A DNA stretch of 64,000 bases, taken from contig WEDG01001504.1 of the NCBI GenBank assembly GCA_017591395.1, positions 107,001 through 171,000 of the forward strand, read 5' to 3'. The position numbers were made by a program, and so were the translations under genes. This DNA comes from Schistocephalus solidus (Eukaryota; Platyhelminthes; Cestoda; Diphyllobothriidea; Diphyllobothriidae). How positions within the stretch are numbered: position 1 is the stretch's first letter; every line of letters starts with the position of its first letter. The notes beneath the pieces were generated by a model that searched no databases, had not been told where the DNA came from, and saw nothing but the letters and a program-made list of their open reading frames with translations. Shown here piece after piece: positions 14,630 to 24,965 of this stretch.

Positions 14630-14932
14630 GGCTTTTGAAATTTACCCGCCATCTTTTCTGCTCTCCATTCGCATGTGATATCTCTTATATGTACGTCGAA
14701 TGGTCTAACTCACCCATTATATACTTGAATTTTAACACTTTTTTGTTCATTCGAACAACAAAAATGAGATTATCAGCGCACGACGCTGGCATTATTTTGA
14801 AGCAAGTCTAAATTGATCAATATTTTGAGACACATTCAAGGACGATACTTCACAGTGAATATAGTACGTTTTTTCTGACATTTTCGGAATTTTACTTTCA
14901 AAATAAAGCGTAGCTCTATCTCTCTCTCAATA
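14630..14932 (+). repeat. Dispersed TC-tailed retroposon, copy A (internally deleted)
   Basis: First of three copies of one family (also at 21216-21600 and 22748-23144). It shares the 5' block CCGCCATCTTTTCTGCTCTC, the middle block TTGAACAACAAAAATGAG and the 3' end TCAAAATAAAG-GTAGCTCT followed by TC dinucleotides. This copy lacks about 65-75 bp present in the other two between the 'AAGGACGAT' block and the 3' end. AATAAA at 14902-14907 sits about 15 bp before the tail. That layout suggests a short non-autonomous retroposon or a LINE 3' end. No ORF is present. Confidence 0.8.
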
Positions 14933-17363
14933 GATGAAATGCAAAACCCCACATATCAATGCAGCAGCGGGGTGATAGTAAGTGACGTATACATAATTAT
15001 CTATGAATAAAATTGAACTATGACAAAAAAATTAAGGGGCGACTTAAGACAGCAAACCCTATGCAATTTAGAGGTTTTTAATTCAAACTTTAATACCTTA
15101 AAAATGCCAAAAGTGCGTACTGGAGTCGAGGAAAAGTACAAAAGATAGGAGGATAGGTGAAAACCCCATGCCACCAGTGTAAGAATGCGAATTTAGCTCA
15201 GCTGATGAACAACGTGCATAAGAAGACTGAAATGAACAATGCTAAGTCCACGGCAAACAAAGCGAGCCGAGACGACTTGAGCTAGGTTAACAAAGAAGAA
15301 TGCAGCGAATAGAAGCATTGCAGACAAGTGATAGCGATTGAGGTCAAAAGAGAAAATTGAGCTTCGGTACCATCAGTTGGGGCCGGATATGGATAATATC
15401 ATGATGAATGTATCGACTATGAGCACAAGATGGATGCATGGCCATTTCTTCCAAAAAATAACGTTTCGGGTGGCAAACGTGAACTGAATATCCTGCTATA
15501 GGTAAATTAAACATTATGCGCCAATGCATTCTTGCCATCAAGAGATTGTGAGCCTGAACGACAGCGAAGATGATGCAGTTTTTAGCAAACTAACCCACCT
15601 AAATGAAACATTGGAACACATTGTTGAAACCCGTTGTGCCGATGGGCATAAAAATTGGGACAATGCAGTTGACCGATGCACCTATGGTTGCAGGTAGGTG
15701 AACATGCACACCGGCGGACAGACTGCGCGGTGGACAGCGATGCAATGAAAAGCTTTTAAACACAACTCAACCAAAAAATCTTAATTCCTTGCCTTAATAC
15801 TTGCGTTTATTTTCAAACCTAACCCTCACATTAACACTTAATCCCAATCCCAGATGTAAGTCCTAACCATAGCTTAAATTAATCACGCGATACACCTCAA
15901 ACCATAATATACCCATTTAAATCAAACAGGTTGCTGAGCAGTAGTAATAAACAGTGTTCTTCAACATTCAAGCAGCCGTGAATTTTGGGTTATAAATTTG
16001 CACACCCATTAAAGTTATTTGTAGTTCCTGAGTTAAAAAAATAGCACTTTTAAACAAGAGCATAAACGTCCTTACAGTTATGTCCGCAAAACAATACAGA
16101 ATTATGTCACATCATATGTTACGATTTGGTTTAATTTGCATTAGATGTAGTTCGGCAAACTAATATAAAAAATCTAATGCTTCTGGTATCCAACAGAAAA
16201 TAAATCAGTAATGAGCAATTATAACCGAAGAAATTTCCAAACCAAAAGTATACATTTGTTTTCCGCAGAAGAACCAAAACTCGAAATAAGAATGTTTCTT
16301 GACTTCAAAAAATTCAGCAGATGGCTTTTGTCTTTTCCACGTTGTCAAATTGCAAAATGGGTACGACCCTGAATAATATTATGAAGGAATAAATAACCGA
16401 GTACATAAATATGAATCTTATGAGTAATCTTGAACGTGAGAGATCAGGAGAGTAATGGTTAAAGATAAGAAAAATAAAAATTCAATGAATTTTTGATCAT
16501 ATCTTTGAAACGGTAATGCAATCAACCCATAATTTGGAGCTTTGTTGAAGTGATCCTGAATAACATGGTGTTTAAAAACACGGGTTCCATATGCTTAAAA
16601 ATGTGTTTATGTTTTTCGTTTCTGGAACTTCCGATCGTTATATTTACGTTTAGAATCAAGATGCATCTATGCAGCGGTTATTGCCCATTTCAACGAATCC
16701 GCCACCTTTATGAAAAAATGTAACAAAAATATTAAACAATTCAGTAGCATGAATCAAATCCTTGAATTTTGTCTGGAAAGTACGATCTATCATGAAGTGC
16801 AATTCTTCTGATGAACATTGGTAATTATTTAGAATAGATACCGATCTTATGCCTGCAATGGCAAGCTAGCCAAAAACCTACAATATCTTTTGTCAGGAAA
16901 TCACAGCACATAATAAATTATGCATTTTACCGTCACTTCGAGAAATGTTGTTTTAGCTTTTGGTAACGTTTCTAAACAGACGCCTAGAAGCAAACTATCG
17001 TATTTATCCTTAATACGGAATACCTAGCCAGGAGAAGCTTACACTTTCATAAATATCACCTCATAAATTTGCATTGATTTAATTGTTCGCTTTCAAATGG
17101 CAGGTCATAGGGGGATAATGATAAGGCTTTCCGGTAGATGTGTTTATTTTCACTGTCACGTCCAATTTTTAGTAAAACAGTGGTAAAAGTATGGGATATT
17201 TAAGAGCATGCACTAGAAAACAATTTGGATTCAATATGTTTTATTTTGGCTTTAGATCGGAGTTTCATCAGTCACTTATCGAATGGCCTGGTTTGCAAAC
17301 CCACCATAAAAACCATTCCCCAATATTGTCAATGCAAAAGTATTGCTTCCTTTAAAAGAACAG
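14933..17363. other. Mostly non-coding; possible decayed coding stretch 15.17-15.70 kb
   Basis: The region 15171-15696 (plus strand) contains two adjoining frames that look protein-like between stop codons: one beginning CHQCKNANLAQLMNNVHKK, and one ending in an acidic, cysteine-containing segment just before 15696. Several stops and at least one frame change separate them and no family is recognised. The rest is AT-rich. The telomere-like words CTAACC near 15.8 kb are too scattered to call. Confidence 0.3.
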
Positions 17364-17386
17364 TATATATATATATATATATATAT
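17364..17386. repeat. (TA)n microsatellite
   Basis: Uninterrupted TA repeat of about 23 bp. Confidence 0.95.
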
Positions 17387-17435
17387 CAATGGAACATACA
17401 TGTGCCTTTAGCAGATCGTTGAGCCGCACACTATC

Positions 17436-17459
17436 ATATATATATATATATATATATAT
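17436..17459. repeat. (TA)n microsatellite
   Basis: A second TA repeat of about 24 bp, about 50 bp from the first. The pair flanks unique sequence. Confidence 0.95.
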
Positions 17460-17748
17460 CTATGAATATTTGAGGTAGTGTGCATTCCGAGATAGTGAAC
17501 GATGAAAGAAGGCTCCTCGGAAAATCTAGGTTTACTCGTGAATCTTCAAGCTGGTTACACCAACCCGTCATTAAAAAGAAATGAGAAGTGAGAGTTGGCA
17601 TTGTCAAGCTGAAGGGTTTAGGGGCACAGAGGTTACATCGAGAGACTAACGCAATGGGGGGTTGGGGGGCCGTGAATCGTATAACGATAATTGTCACATG
17701 TGAGGGGAAGGGTGCAAAATGTTTTAATAGTAAGTCACGAGGCGGCAG

Positions 17749-18215
17749 ATGCAGATGACTAATGTTCCCATAGCTGCTTTACTTCAACTTGTATATATTT
17801 TTATAGAAGTTCATGTTTCGTTCAATCCAAAGTATTACAAAATACTAAAAGTGGCTCCCATGGGATCACCTATATCTAGCTTTCTTCCCAAAGTGTCAAT
17901 GCATCAATCAGAATCAGTGGCTTTTCCGTTAGTTAACCCTAAGTTTTGTGCAAAATAAATAGACAAAAACTTTGTTAAAGTTAGAAATGGACCAACGAGA
18001 AACACTCCACAACTCCATTAACTAAAAATTCCTGGCATAAAATTCACACTCCAAGTAGAAGTTGACGTTAAACTCCGACATCTGCATTTCCCATACACTG
18101 ACGGAACATTACACACATCAGTTTGTCACAAAGAACTAAATGCGGATATAATTCAATACTACAAGAGCAGCAGCCCAATCTCTCACAAGATACGTACCAT
18201 GAACAGTTTGCTACG
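17749..18215 (+). pseudogene. Penelope-like element reverse transcriptase remnant
   Basis: A fragment of the reverse transcriptase of a Penelope-like retroelement (PLE). The first 70 codons contain the palm motif APMGSPISSF, matching the conserved G-x-x-MGSP(I/L)S of PLE reverse transcriptases, then SVAFPLVNPKF, the stretch before the catalytic YVDD. The catalytic motif itself is lost: a stop codon and substitutions occupy its place at about 17956. After a second stop, the same frame continues from about 18040 with IKFTLQVEVD and TLHTSVCHKELNAD, the segment downstream of the catalytic site that normally contains the VYRK(x)TNTD signature. It ends where the tandem ribozyme array begins (about 18213). 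Upstream RT motifs and the endonuclease are missing. Family assignment is from motif memory, not a search. Confidence 0.75.
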
Positions 18216-19115
18216 CTTACTAACCGTCATCAGCCACCCATACCCAACCCCAGGGCACTGCAGCGCCCGAGGCTTGAACTCGCAAACTTTTCGACAAAAG
18301 TCCACCACTTTACCCACTGAGCTACAAACTCGTTGTCTTGGTGGTTTTGTTCGGGAATAGTAACTACAGTAATTGGGCACTCATCGATTGTTTAGAGGAC
18401 TCACATATCCTGTTGTTCCTTTTGCACACTCGACAGTCTCGCCAGCAGCCGCAGAGCGGATAGTAATATAGTCAGATTGATAATAAGACAAAGTCAGGGG
18501 AAAATGGAATGGCCATTTCTCGCTTACTAGCCGTTATCAGCCAGCTATATCCAACCCCCGGCGCCATGACGTCCGAGGCTCGAACACACGACCTGTTCAG
18601 CAGAAGTCCACCGCTCTACCCACTGTACCAAGAACTCGTTGTCTTACCGGTTTCGATCAGGAATTATAAAAATGGTAGTTGGGCAATCATCGATCGTTAA
18701 GAGGACTCACTCGTCCTGTTATTCCTTGGGCTAACTCAATAGCATCGCTAACACCCAATTAGCATCTAGTAATAAAGACAGAATGATAATACCAAAAACG
18801 ACAAGGGGTACGGCAATGGCTATTTCTGGCTTTTTCACCATCGACAGTCAGCCATACCCAACACCAGGTGCTGTGGCACACGAGGTTCGAACTAGCGACC
18901 TATTCGGCAGAAGTCCACCGCTCTACCTACTACACAACAAACTCGTTGTCTTGACGGTTTTCATCGATAATTTTAATAATGGCAGCTGGACGCTCATCGA
19001 TCGTTAAGAGGACTCACACGTCCACTTGTTCCTTTTGCCCACTCTAGAGCCCTGCCATCAGTTGCGGAGTGGATAGTTATGTAGGCCGAATGATAAAACC
19101 AACAAAGACAACAGA

Positions 19116-19160
19116 GACTGGAATGGCAATTTCTGTCTTTTTAGCCATCTTCAGCCAGCC
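19116..19160 (-). ncRNA. Hammerhead ribozyme motif (array A unit 4)
   Basis: Same 45-nt layout as unit 6. Stem I is GGCUGG/CCAGUC (one G-U), the core CUGAAGA, stem II UGGCU-AAAA-AGACA with one G-A mismatch, then GAAA, and AUU before the 3' stem I strand. All core nucleotides match consensus; the stem II mismatch probably weakens it. Confidence 0.65.
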
Positions 19161-19726
19161 TCAACAACCCAAGGCACTGTGGCACCCGAGGTTTGAACTC
19201 GCTTCCTGTTGTGCAGAAGTCCGTCGATCTACCCACTGTGCCACAAGCTCGTTGTTTTGCCCGGTTCGATCGGGAATTTAAACAATGGTATCTGGGTGCA
19301 CACCTATCTGTTTCAGAACTCACTCGTCCTGTTGTTCCTTGAGCTCACTCTATAACATCGCCAGCAGCCGCAGAGGGAATATGAATATACATAGAATGAT
19401 ATAACCGACCAAGAAAAACTTGATTGGAATTGCTCCTTCTGGCTTATAAGTCTTCTTCAGCCAGCCGTTAGCAAACCCCGGCGCGGCGGCTGAGGATCAA
19501 ACTCGCGACCTTTCGGGCAGAAGTCCACAGATCTACCCCCTGTGCCACAAACTCGTTGTCTTGCTGGTTTTGAATTGGAATATTAACAATGGCAGTTGGG
19601 CACTCGCCGATAAGTTACAGGGCTCACTCGTCCAGTTGTGCCTTGGGGCCCACTCTAGATCCCCGATAGAATTCCTAGAGTGGCTACTTATATAAGACGA
19701 ATGATAAAACTGACAAAGACAATGGA

Positions 19727-19771
19727 GACTGGAATAGAAATTTCTGGATTATTACCCATCTTCAGCCAGTC
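19727..19771 (-). ncRNA. Hammerhead ribozyme motif, best-preserved copy (array A unit 6)
   Basis: On the minus strand this 45-nt segment has every consensus part of a type I hammerhead. Stem I is GACUGG at the 5' end pairing perfectly with CCAGUC at the 3' end. The core is CUGAAGA (consensus CUGANGA). Stem II is UGGGU-AAUA-AUCCA (five pairs, one G-U). The second core strand is GAAA. A very short stem III follows (A-U and U-A closing the loop UUCU). The last bases before stem I are AUU, a permitted NUH cleavage triplet, so predicted cleavage is immediately 5' of CCAGUC. The tiny stem III is typical of retroelement-associated hammerheads, which often work as dimers. Activity is not shown by sequence alone. 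Confidence 0.8.
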
Positions 19772-20033
19772 ATAACAACCCGATGCACTGTGGTACCTGA
19801 GGATTGAACTCGCGTCCTGTTGTGGAGAAGTCCGTCGCTCTACCAACTGCGCCATGAGCTCGTTGTTTTGCCGGTTTCGATCGGGAATTTTAGAAATTTT
19901 CTTAGCTTATTCACCGATTGGTTACGGGACTCACTCATCTAGTTGTACGTTGGTGCTCACCCTAGACTTCCACCTGCAGACTCATTACGGCTAGTAATAT
20001 AGGCAAAAATATATAATAAACAAAGTCATGGGA

Positions 20034-20079
20034 GACTGCAACGGCTATTTCTGGCTTATTACCCATCGTCAGTCAGCCA
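20034..20079 (-). ncRNA. Hammerhead ribozyme motif (array A unit 7, weakened)
   Basis: The core CUGACGA and GAAA are present, with stem II UGGGU-AAUA-AGCCA (one mismatch) and GUU at the cleavage position. Stem I has a mismatch at the pair next to the core (A opposite G), so it is less likely to be active than unit 6. Confidence 0.5.
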
Positions 20080-20470
20080 TAACAACCCGAGGCATTGTAG
20101 TACCTGAGGCTTGAACTCGCGTCCTGTTGTGCAGAGGTCCGTCGCTCTACCCACTGCGCCACGAGCTCATTGTCATGCCGGTTTCGATCGGGAATACTAA
20201 CAATGGTCGGTTGGCACTTAAAAATCGTATACCGGACTCAATAGTCCCGCTGTACCTTGGGGCGTACTCTACTGCCCTGCCAATAGCCGCAAAACGGCTA
20301 GTGATATAGTCAGAATGAAATAACCAACAAAGAAAAGGGAGACTGGAATGACCATTTTTTGCTTATTGGTCGTCATCCGCCAGCCATACTCACCCCCTGG
20401 CACTGCTGCGCACGAGGCTCTATGTCTCAACATGTTGGGTAGAAGATAAACACGTTACGCACTGCGCACT

Positions 20471-21215
20471 TATTTAACTACAGCTACCTTAAAAAGCAAA
20501 ATGTTTGCTTCTATTGGATAACCTCGTGACCATCTTCCTTTCAGTGATTTTAATCCCGGCTAAAATAAAAATGTAAAAATAAATGAATAGGAACACATGG
20601 TTACCGTTTAGCAACCGGGGACTGCCGGAACTACGTTTTTAGGCAAAATATTTTGATTTTCACTCATCTTATCCAGAAAAACAGATTCAATAAAAGATTT
20701 CAGTTTATGGCTGGATTTTCAAAAAAACTGGTAGAACGGAATTGTATTCAGAGGATAAACTAACTTGCACTTCTGAATGTAAAGGTCATCCTCTAAACGG
20801 TAAATGGCTTTCATTTCAGATGTTAATGCTTTCTCGATAAGAAATGGAATTATGATATTAAAGTGATCTTGAGGCAGCGTTATATAATTTAAATTTTGTC
20901 AAGTCTTCCTGCTGTTATTTCACAAAAGGCATGTTTTCTGACTTCAGAGTTTAGAATTAATATTGCGCACGTCTCATAACATGACAGTATTATAATCGAA
21001 ATCAAATTAAACAGTATGCGCCATTAAAAAGTTCAGTAAACAAGTACTTGAACTGACGTTTTTATATAAGTATGCATATGGTAATAGGGATGCATTCAGC
21101 AGTAGTAGGATGCTTTTATTTGGCAGGGCATTTCCTTTGACACTATACTTTATAGTCAAAGAATGTCGAGGAGTGCTAAACGACAATAGGTGAACCTCGA
21201 TCTGGTCGTGAAACC
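20471..21215. other. AT-rich spacer between array A and retroposon copy B
   Basis: No gene, RNA or repeat recognised. Confidence 0.5.
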
Positions 21216-21600
21216 TACGTATTGAGAGAGAGAGAGAGCCATACTTTATTTTGAAAGTAAAATTCCAAAACTTTCAGCAAAAAATGTCCTCAATTTACCA
21301 TTAACAAGATTTGAAACATAAACCACACAACACCGGAAGCTCACAAATGAATGGCCGAAGAATGCAGACATTGACATCATGAATAATCGTCCTTAAATGC
21401 GTCTCAAAATATTGAAAAAATTGGACTTCTTTCAAAACGGTGCCAGCGTTGTGCACTGATGACCTCATTTTGTTGAATTAACAAATGGGTTAAAAATTCG
21501 TTATATCATGGGTAAAATAGGCCAACCGACATACATATAAGAGTATTTACATGCGAATGCAGAGCATAAAAGATGGCGGCTCAATTTTAAAAAGCCCTGC
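21216..21600 (-). repeat. Dispersed TC-tailed retroposon, copy B (full-length, inverted)
   Basis: Minus-strand copy of the family seen at 14630 and 22748. It starts, on the plus strand, with a (GA)n run at 21224-21238 (the TC tail of the element). The AATAAA signal follows at 21245-21250 (minus strand), and the copy runs to the CCGCCATCTTTTATGCTCTG 5' block near 21570. It keeps the internal segment deleted from copy A. Beyond its 5' end is a short duplicated motif (GAAGTTGCAG twice). Confidence 0.8.
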
Positions 21601-22747
21601 AACTTCAAAAAAAGACTGCAACTTCAATTAAATGCGGGCCTATGACTGATTTGGGCGTTATGTTATAACTATAGCATGGATGTGACAGAATCTTTCCGTA
21701 ATGGTCACAAAAACATTTAATAATATATGATATAACATGATTTATTTAAAATTAATAATCATAACTTAAGCAGATGGATGTTACTCGGACACCTGCTAAG
21801 TGAACCTCTTTCTTTGAATCGCAGAAGGAAATGTGAACTGCCGTTGTAAGTGAAAATGTGAGTGTCAGGAGGTAATTGGGATCACTGGAAAATGTGAACC
21901 TCTGTGGGATTTTCTGATAAACCAGCCAACAGTTATTCAAACACAATTACGTTGGTTCAGCTCATGTAGTCAAATGTCTATTCCAAGGCATATGGAGCGC
22001 TGGAAGAAAGCAGCTGCAAATTATATTCCTCTGATAGCCGCTTTTTAAAATTGTATTTGCCCTTTGATACCTGCTGTACAGTGATATGCTATGTTCACAT
22101 TGACAAGCTTACGTTTGCTTCTACGGCCATTTAAGGTTGGAGCGAAGAATTATTCGAGAAAAAAGGGATACGGTTACTGAAAGAAGGAATTTACTGACCC
22201 AAACTTTTGTTTTACTGTCTCCAAAACATCATCTTTCAGGCATGGAACCGATGGCTGCACACGGTGTGCAATAATTAGAGTTAACAGTTTTCATGCCATC
22301 ACGGGTCTGCATCGATTATGAATGTGCGACAATCACAGCTTTTAACAAAGAGGAGAAACCGTCATTGCACCAGATAGGACTCTTGGCGTTGAATGAGTTT
22401 TCTGCGGATTAACGTTGACGATTCGCCTCGTGGCAACTGCATCTTATGGCTAATACTGGATAAAAATATTGTTCAAGGTAGCATTTGTGTGTTCAGCATC
22501 CCTCATAAGAAGTCATCAAAAGAAATAAATAGAGCGTTTACTGACGAGAATTTCTATCCTAATGTAGAAGTGTAAAATCTTCAAATAAATGATTTAATCG
22601 GTAATGCCACCTCGGTTATCCTATACATATATTTTTGTTTTCTATTGGAACTCGCTGGCTAATGAAGAATTTTAAACAACTATATGCAACTTTTTTTTGT
22701 AAATCATTGCTTCAATTGAGAGCAACGTTCAATCGGAGTCATCAAGT
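21601..22747. other. Non-coding spacer with one unsupported small ORF
   Basis: A 60-codon plus-strand ORF (22393-22575), starting at ATG and preceded directly by an in-frame stop, has fairly even amino-acid use but no recognised domain. It is not called as a gene. Nothing else is seen. Confidence 0.4.
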
Positions 22748-23144
22748 TTTGGACTTTTGAAATGAAGCCGCCATTTTATCTGCTCTCCAATCGCATGTAA
22801 AACCTATTATATGTACGTCAGTTGGCCAAAATCACCTATTAAATACCAAATTTTAACCCTATTTGTTTAGTTGAACAACAAAAATGAGGTCAGCAGCTCA
22901 CGACGCCGGCACCATTTTGAAAGAAGTCCACTTTGATCGATATTTTGAGAAACATTCAAGGACGATTCTTCATGATGTCAATATATGCACTCTTCGGCCA
23001 TTCGTTTTTGATCTTCCGGTATTGTGTGGTTTGTATGCGCAAACTTATATACGGTGAATGGAGGACACTCTTTGCTGAAAGTTTTGAAATTTTACTCTCA
23101 AAATAAAGTGTAGCTCTTTATATATATATATATCTCTCTCTCTC
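22748..23144 (+). repeat. Dispersed TC-tailed retroposon, copy C (full-length)
   Basis: Same family and orientation as copy A, including the internal segment missing from A. AATAAA is at 23102-23107, followed by GTAGCTCT, a short (TA)n at 23119-23132 and a (TC)6 tail to 23144. The shared position of AATAAA and the TC tail in all three copies defines the 3' end of the element. Confidence 0.82.
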
Positions 23145-24295
23145 ATCAAGACAATTGTCAAATTAATCTTAAATGCATTCTGGTCACCTGTGGTAGCTGT
23201 ATATTCCAAAAAGTATTTTGTGCAGCTGAGTTTTACGCGTAGATTTATTGGAAAGCAAATTTGCAAATTTCTATAATCTCATTTTCTCATTTGTCGGATA
23301 ATTATACTTGCTTTGCAAGGAAAAGCGTACCTTTTGAGTTGTTTTCATTTCTAGTAATATATTTCGGGGCATACAAACCTCCGCCTCTAGCGAACCTTCG
23401 AAACGGTCAGTTTCAACGAAGTTCTCGATATCTGCTTGCTAGTCAGTTCAGAGAAACTTCACAAAAGAGCTTTCTTCTCATAACGTACAGCAGTCAGTAG
23501 AAGTTCCTATGCATTCTAAGTAATATTATGCCAGCTGTTGCTGTATGTGGTAGCATTTCTCTGCTAACCACATAGCTGCCGTATAATATGGAGCGTTATG
23601 TGTGCTTAAACTATGACAGACGGTGCCTATTGCAACAATCAACTTGATAAGCTGTCATTTACAACAAAAACTTGCAACCTACAGCCGATGTGTCCCAATC
23701 TGCCATAATATTAGAAATTATGACGTATTTCTGATAAAATCGCGAATATATTTATTTTATTTGCTAAGAAGATAATCAAAGTGTAGCTTATAAGCACATT
23801 TCCTGATAGTTGTTTTAAAAACGCTCTGAACGGAAATTTTAGTTAGGTTACCATTTAAAGATTTAAAGATTTGCTTGTTTAAACTCACTATGCGCTTGCG
23901 TTAATTTCAAACTTCTACAAGATATCCAAAACTATGAAGGTTAACATTCCCCATTTTCACTTCTCTTGTCGAATGTCCAACTTTTTTAGGTGTGTTATAC
24001 AAACGGCAATAGAAAACGGCAATATGAACACCCCTTATCTATGTGGCCCTCCTTTTTGCCCCCTCCCTACATGTACTCCCTTAGATAGCCCATAATAACT
24101 CGGGTCTTTCTTACACTTCGCGAGGTCCTGGCACATAATGCAGTTGCCACATTAAGATCATTTTATCTGCGCATAGGCCATTTCTCGAAGACGTTCAAAA
24201 CATGGTTATAACCAGCTAATGGACGACAATTTCTATCCCCATCCATCATTTCAATTCAAAGTTGCTTTCATGACATAGTCATTCTGTATGGAGAA
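23145..24295. other. Non-coding stretch
   Basis: Nothing recognised. A 79-codon plus-strand frame at 23261-23500 has no domain. Confidence 0.5.
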
Positions 24296-24299
24296 TACG

Positions 24300-24965
24300 G
24301 GATCGCTGGAAAAAGAAATTTATTGGCCTTATGCCACAGATTCTCACTTGAATCCATTATCATAGAGAGTGGTGAATAGGGGTGATAAAGAAATAGAGTA
24401 CGCAGTATTTATAGTACCTAGTGGCCACGCGATCATATGCGCCTTGCAATTAGTAGTTGACGCGGTCACCACCGGGGGTCATAATGGATGCGAAGATATC
24501 TTGGCCATCCGAGTCCGAGTAGCTGATTGCCGTGATTTAATTATCCGTGTTGAGTGCTGGCGTGCTAATGATTGGGCACCATGGGTCACTGTCATTTGAG
24601 GATTTGGTCGAACGCACTATCCCCACGTGACTTATTCCCCTCACCAGGAGAAACCTCAAAACAGTATAAGTGAACTTGAAGTCATTGCATGTTTTGAGGG
24701 AATACCGCCCTGAGTACCATGACTCTAGCAACTCGAGGAAAATGTAAGCGCGTCTCGTCGACTGAGCTAAATTCACGTCCACATTAATCCTGCGGTTTCT
24801 CCAAAACTGCAACAGTTTGAGCAAACGATCCCAAACGTTTCGCGCCGTGTCAGTAGGCATTTCGGCCTCAGAAACCGGTACCGGATTGTTGGCTCTGGCT
24901 GTGCCAGCCACCTGCCCTCGAATCCACCTCCGGTATTGTGGACTCTACAGTGGCTCCGACGCAAT
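24300..24965 (-). mobile_element. Probable dispersed repeat with LTR-like signals
   Basis: This ~650 bp block is clearly more GC-rich than its flanks. On the minus strand it has a TATAAATA box at 24413-24406 and an AATAAA signal about 80 bp downstream at 24324-24319, the spacing expected for U3-R-U5 of an LTR. Its upstream part shares a CAGGTGGCTGGC(G/A)C(G/A)GCC word with the 690 bp repeat at 26.7 kb. The 124-codon minus-strand frame inside it (24537-24911) looks like a repeat-derived reading frame, not a gene. No convincing TG/CA termini or target duplication could be found, so solo LTR is only one possibility. Confidence 0.35.

Larger units (their letters stand above)
18213..20470 (-). repeat. 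Array A: eight ~306 bp tRNA-derived, hammerhead-bearing tandem units
   Basis: Eight tandem units. The B-box landmark GAGG(C/T)T(T/C)GAACTC on the plus strand starts at 18269, 18575, 18882, 19188, 19492, 19799, 20106 and 20414, so spacing is 304-308 bp. Read on the minus strand, each unit has a tRNA-like head: A-box GTGGCGCAGTGGGTAGAGCG, a GGACTTCTG loop resembling tRNA-Arg(TCT), then a B-box close to GAGTTCGAACCTC. This is followed by a hammerhead-ribozyme-like core and a CTTTGTC-rich tail. Units differ by roughly 15-30%, so the array is old. Unit 1 is truncated against the Penelope remnant and unit 8 has a degenerate head. The organisation (pol III boxes plus hammerhead in a ~300 bp satellite) parallels the Sm-alpha family of schistosomes. 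Plus-strand open frames of 60-75 codons through the array are repeat artefacts. Confidence 0.88.

Noticed and set aside
15815..15895. Scattered CTAACC-type words resembling telomeric repeats
   Set aside because: Not tandem, irregular spacing and mixed variants. Consistent with AT/C-biased sequence.
18183..20309. Series of 60-75-codon open frames on both strands across array A
   Set aside because: They recur with the 306 bp unit and change frame from unit to unit; translations of the repeat.
24735..24780. A-box-like TTTAGCTCAGTCGACGAG on the minus strand
   Set aside because: No B-box at the right distance and no cloverleaf pairing.
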